From: Lepidurus packardi
Lineage: Eukaryota > Arthropoda > Branchiopoda > Notostraca > Triopsidae
Length of the DNA: 64,000 nt
Direction of reading: 5' to 3'
NCBI GenBank assembly: GCA_023053545.1
Contig: JAKZAN010000054.1
Location: 310,001 to 374,000, forward strand
The number at the start of each line of letters is the position of its first letter. Positions within the stretch are counted from its first letter, which is position 1. A model generated the notes under the pieces. The model saw only the letters and a program-made list of their open reading frames with translations. It was not told the origin of the DNA and ran no database searches. Shown in pieces: positions 61,810 through 64,000 of the stretch. Both the position numbers and the translations under genes were made by a program.

Positions 61810-62099
61810 TAGTCGGATAATTGTGCGATGCAATAATCTATTTCGCGAATCAATGAATTTATTTTTAGCTTGGTATCTCTCTTATTTTCCTCGCTGCCCA
61901 GTAAGCTATTTGCCATTTTGAGTGTTTCTTGAGCTGATTTCAGTTTTTCTATTTCTTCATTTTGCTCCGTAACAACCGCTGTTTTTTGCTCTAATGCTCT
62001 TCTAAAACCTTCAGATTCACGCTCAAGACGAACTGTCTTGTCAACAAGCATCTGAATTCTTTTTTCAAGAGTATCAATTATGGCAACGATTTCACTCAT
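61809..62099 (-). CDS. Coiled-coil protein upstream of zapA
   Basis: 96 aa from ATG 62099 (MSEIVAIIDTLEKRIQML). Almost entirely heptad-repeat coiled coil (VRLERESEGFRRALEQKTAV, EQNEEIEKLKSAQETLKMAN). Coupled to zapA by a one-base overlap. A ZapB-like partner role in division is inference. Confidence 0.75.
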   Translation of the reverse strand: MSEIVAIIDTLEKRIQMLVDKTVRLERESEGFRRALEQKTAVVTEQNEEIEKLKSAQETLKMANSLLGSEENKRDTKLKINSLIREIDYCIAQLSD

Positions 62100-62284
62100 A
62101 TAAAGGCAATGCATTACTTAATTTCACAAAGTTAATCTTCCTAGTGAATATAACAATTAATTAACCAAAAAATTATAGTAAAAATTTATATGGCGATAGT
62201 AATATTTTGTGCTTAAGTCTGTTATCAATAAATTGAGGTGCTTTTTTTTATTTATTTTTTTTCTATCTTAGCCAAAAGCCAATT

Positions 62285-63979
62285 ATGAAATTTTTTCTGC
62301 CGTTATTATTGTTTGCAAGCGCAATTTTTGCGCAAAATTATCCTCAAGATTACTTTCGATCGCCATTAGATATTCCACTGCAATTGGCTGGAAATTTTGG
62401 AGAATTGCGTTCTAATCACTTTCATGCTGGCTATGATTTTAGGACGCAGCAAAAGGAAGGTTTCAATGTATATGCTGCCGCAGAGGGTTATGTATCACGT
62501 ATAAAGATCTCTGCTTATGGTTATGGAAAAGCTATCTACATCACGCATCCAAACGGGTATACTACTTTGTATGGACATCTAAAGGCTGGCTCTCCACAAT
62601 TGGAAAAGTACATTAAAGCGCAACAATATCAGAAGCAGTCATTCGAGTTTGAAGTCTTTCCGCAGCCCACCGAATTGCCAGTAAGCAAGGGCGCTATTAT
62701 CGGATATTCTGGCAACACAGGCGGGTCTGAAGGGCCACACTTGCATTTCGAAATTCGAGATACGAAGACTGAAAATATAATTAACCCAATACGCTTCGGT
62801 TTTGATAAATATTTTCCTGATACAAAGAAACCAGTTGTTACAAATCTTGTGGTTTATCCTATCGATGATAATTCGGTCGTAAATAAATCATCGGATGCAT
62901 TTCTGCTCAACGTAAATTCGTTAGCTGACGGCTCTTTTGTAGCCCAAAAAGTTAATGCAAAAGGTCGGATAGGTTTTGGAATTTCTGCTTATGATACAGA
63001 TAATGTAACCAATAATCGAAACGGTGTTTATGAAGTTAATGCGTTTTTTTCGGGGAAGAATATTTTTGGATTTAAATTCGATACTTTTCATTTCGACGAC
63101 ACACGCTATGTGAACGCACTTATAGATTATCCGAGGTTTAAACAAACTGGCCAGCGCGTTCAAAAGCTTTTCATGAAAAGAAAAATACCTTTAAATCTTA
63201 TTACATCTGATGAAAGCAGCGGAATTGTTAGTTTAGTGCCTAATACTTCTGGAGTGTATCGCGTGGAAGTTTCGGATTATAAAGGAAACAAAACGGTTAT
63301 AAACGTTCCGTTGGAATATAGCGAAGCGGAGCCTGTGGCCAAAACTCCGGCCGCAATTACGAAGTATCCAATAGATCCTGGAAAAGATTATAATTTTGAA
63401 CAAAGTAATGTTTCGGTCTTTTTTCCCGCGGGCACTTTCTACGATAATTTATACCTTGATTTTGACGTGAAAGATAATGCGCTTTACCTAAGCAATAAAA
63501 ATGTGCCGGTGCATACCGCTTTTACAGTTACCATTAAGGACTCTATCAGGGCAGAAAGCGAACGCGACAAAATGTTTATTGCAACAATGGTAGCTGGAAA
63601 ACCTTCTTATAATGGAACATATCGGAAAGATGGTGTTTTTTCTGCAAAAGTTAAGAATTTTGGTGTTTATGCTTTGGCAAAGGATACAACAGCACCAACG
63701 GTTTCTCCCACAAAAGCAATAGAAGGAAAGTCGCTTTCAGCAGACAAAACACTATCGTTCGTTATTAAGGACGATTTGTCTGGCATTAAAGAATACAAAG
63801 GTTACCTCAATGGCAAATGGGTGCTTTTCGAATATGATTATAAAGCCCGAAAGATTACGCATAATTTTCTTGATGATATTGCAGATGAAGGCAGAAATGA
63901 CGTGAAAATAATAGTGACTGATATGGTCGGAAATTCAACTACCTTTGAATCTCATTTTTTTAGAAGCAAATCAAAATAA
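62285..63979 (+). CDS. M23 family metallopeptidase
   Basis: A 564-aa protein with signal peptide (FLPLLLFASAIFAQ). Residues about 30-185 are a LytM-type peptidase: SNHFHAGYDFRTQQ (zinc His and Asp), YGHL and EGPHLHFEIRDTK (HxH). The rest is beta-rich, with Ig/barrel-like segments (YRVEVSDYKGNKTVINVP). All zinc ligands are present. Likely a periplasmic or outer-membrane peptidoglycan hydrolase or peptide-processing enzyme; substrate unknown. A TATCTTAG sequence upstream is a weak -7 box. Confidence 0.88.
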   Translation: MKFFLPLLLFASAIFAQNYPQDYFRSPLDIPLQLAGNFGELRSNHFHAGYDFRTQQKEGFNVYAAAEGYVSRIKISAYGYGKAIYITHPNGYTTLYGHLKAGSPQLEKYIKAQQYQKQSFEFEVFPQPTELPVSKGAIIGYSGNTGGSEGPHLHFEIRDTKTENIINPIRFGFDKYFPDTKKPVVTNLVVYPIDDNSVVNKSSDAFLLNVNSLADGSFVAQKVNAKGRIGFGISAYDTDNVTNNRNGVYEVNAFFSGKNIFGFKFDTFHFDDTRYVNALIDYPRFKQTGQRVQKLFMKRKIPLNLITSDESSGIVSLVPNTSGVYRVEVSDYKGNKTVINVPLEYSEAEPVAKTPAAITKYPIDPGKDYNFEQSNVSVFFPAGTFYDNLYLDFDVKDNALYLSNKNVPVHTAFTVTIKDSIRAESERDKMFIATMVAGKPSYNGTYRKDGVFSAKVKNFGVYALAKDTTAPTVSPTKAIEGKSLSADKTLSFVIKDDLSGIKEYKGYLNGKWVLFEYDYKARKITHNFLDDIADEGRNDVKIIVTDMVGNSTTFESHFFRSKSK

Positions 63980-64000
63980 ATCAGCGTGAAGCATAGTGTC

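Overview
The window looks like a chromosomal segment of a Flavobacteriaceae (Bacteroidota) bacterium, close to Flavobacterium. The evidence is the AT-rich base composition, promoters of the TTTG-N19-TAnnTTTG type, a trp operon fused into one transcription unit, RNase Y and ZapA flanking a 6S-like RNA, lineage-typical DUF families (DUF2452, DUF493, DUF4290, DUF5686), a CusA-TolC fusion pump, PorT-type beta-barrels and two cryptochrome/photolyase genes.

Layout. 1-3.8 kb: a zinc alcohol dehydrogenase cut by the window edge, a small tail-anchored protein, an AraC-type regulator and a phosphate-selective-type porin. 4-8.7 kb: a light/DNA-repair cluster (cryptochrome DASH, FAD oxidoreductase, second photolyase-like protein, CIA30 protein). 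9-17.2 kb: a TonB-dependent receptor, a 1472-aa secreted propeller/PKD/LamG protein and a shorter secreted protein sharing its C-terminal module. 17.3-23.4 kb: heavy-metal RND efflux genes. 23.6-28.2 kb: trpD-C-F-B-A behind a Trp-rich leader peptide and attenuator hairpin. 28.3-30.5 kb: a small phage-like remnant (HTH protein, secreted protein, S24 repressor) between two copies of a roughly 250-bp direct repeat, each containing a 76-bp foldable element. 30.5-42.7 kb: an integrative element in tRNA-Met(CAT), described below. 42.9-64 kb: core genes (HU, fmt, recQ, murA, aroQ, xerD, rny, zapA, 6S-like RNA, an M23 peptidase) and a cluster of five small outer-membrane barrels.

The integrative element is the most interesting region. 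It is bounded by an 18-bp repeat that is the anticodon/variable part of tRNA-Met. It carries a tyrosine integrase, a type III restriction-modification system with a dinD gene between res and mod, three further genes in the same run (an unrecognised 212-aa protein, a PLD-type nuclease with a Cys-rich tail, and an unrecognised 283-aa protein), and a replication module (RepA-like ATPase, a 64-aa protein, a DUF6371 primase-like protein). It also holds unusual DNA: phased arrays of the palindrome ATTGCAAT (11-bp period in the primase gene, 21-bp period in the integrase gene), an inverted array of 9-bp repeats before the primase gene, and tandem 21-bp repeats before repA.

Ten single-base frame breaks interrupt six chromosomal genes and none was seen in the element. 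Eight are an apparent extra base in a short homopolymer, so many may be sequence errors rather than true gene loss.
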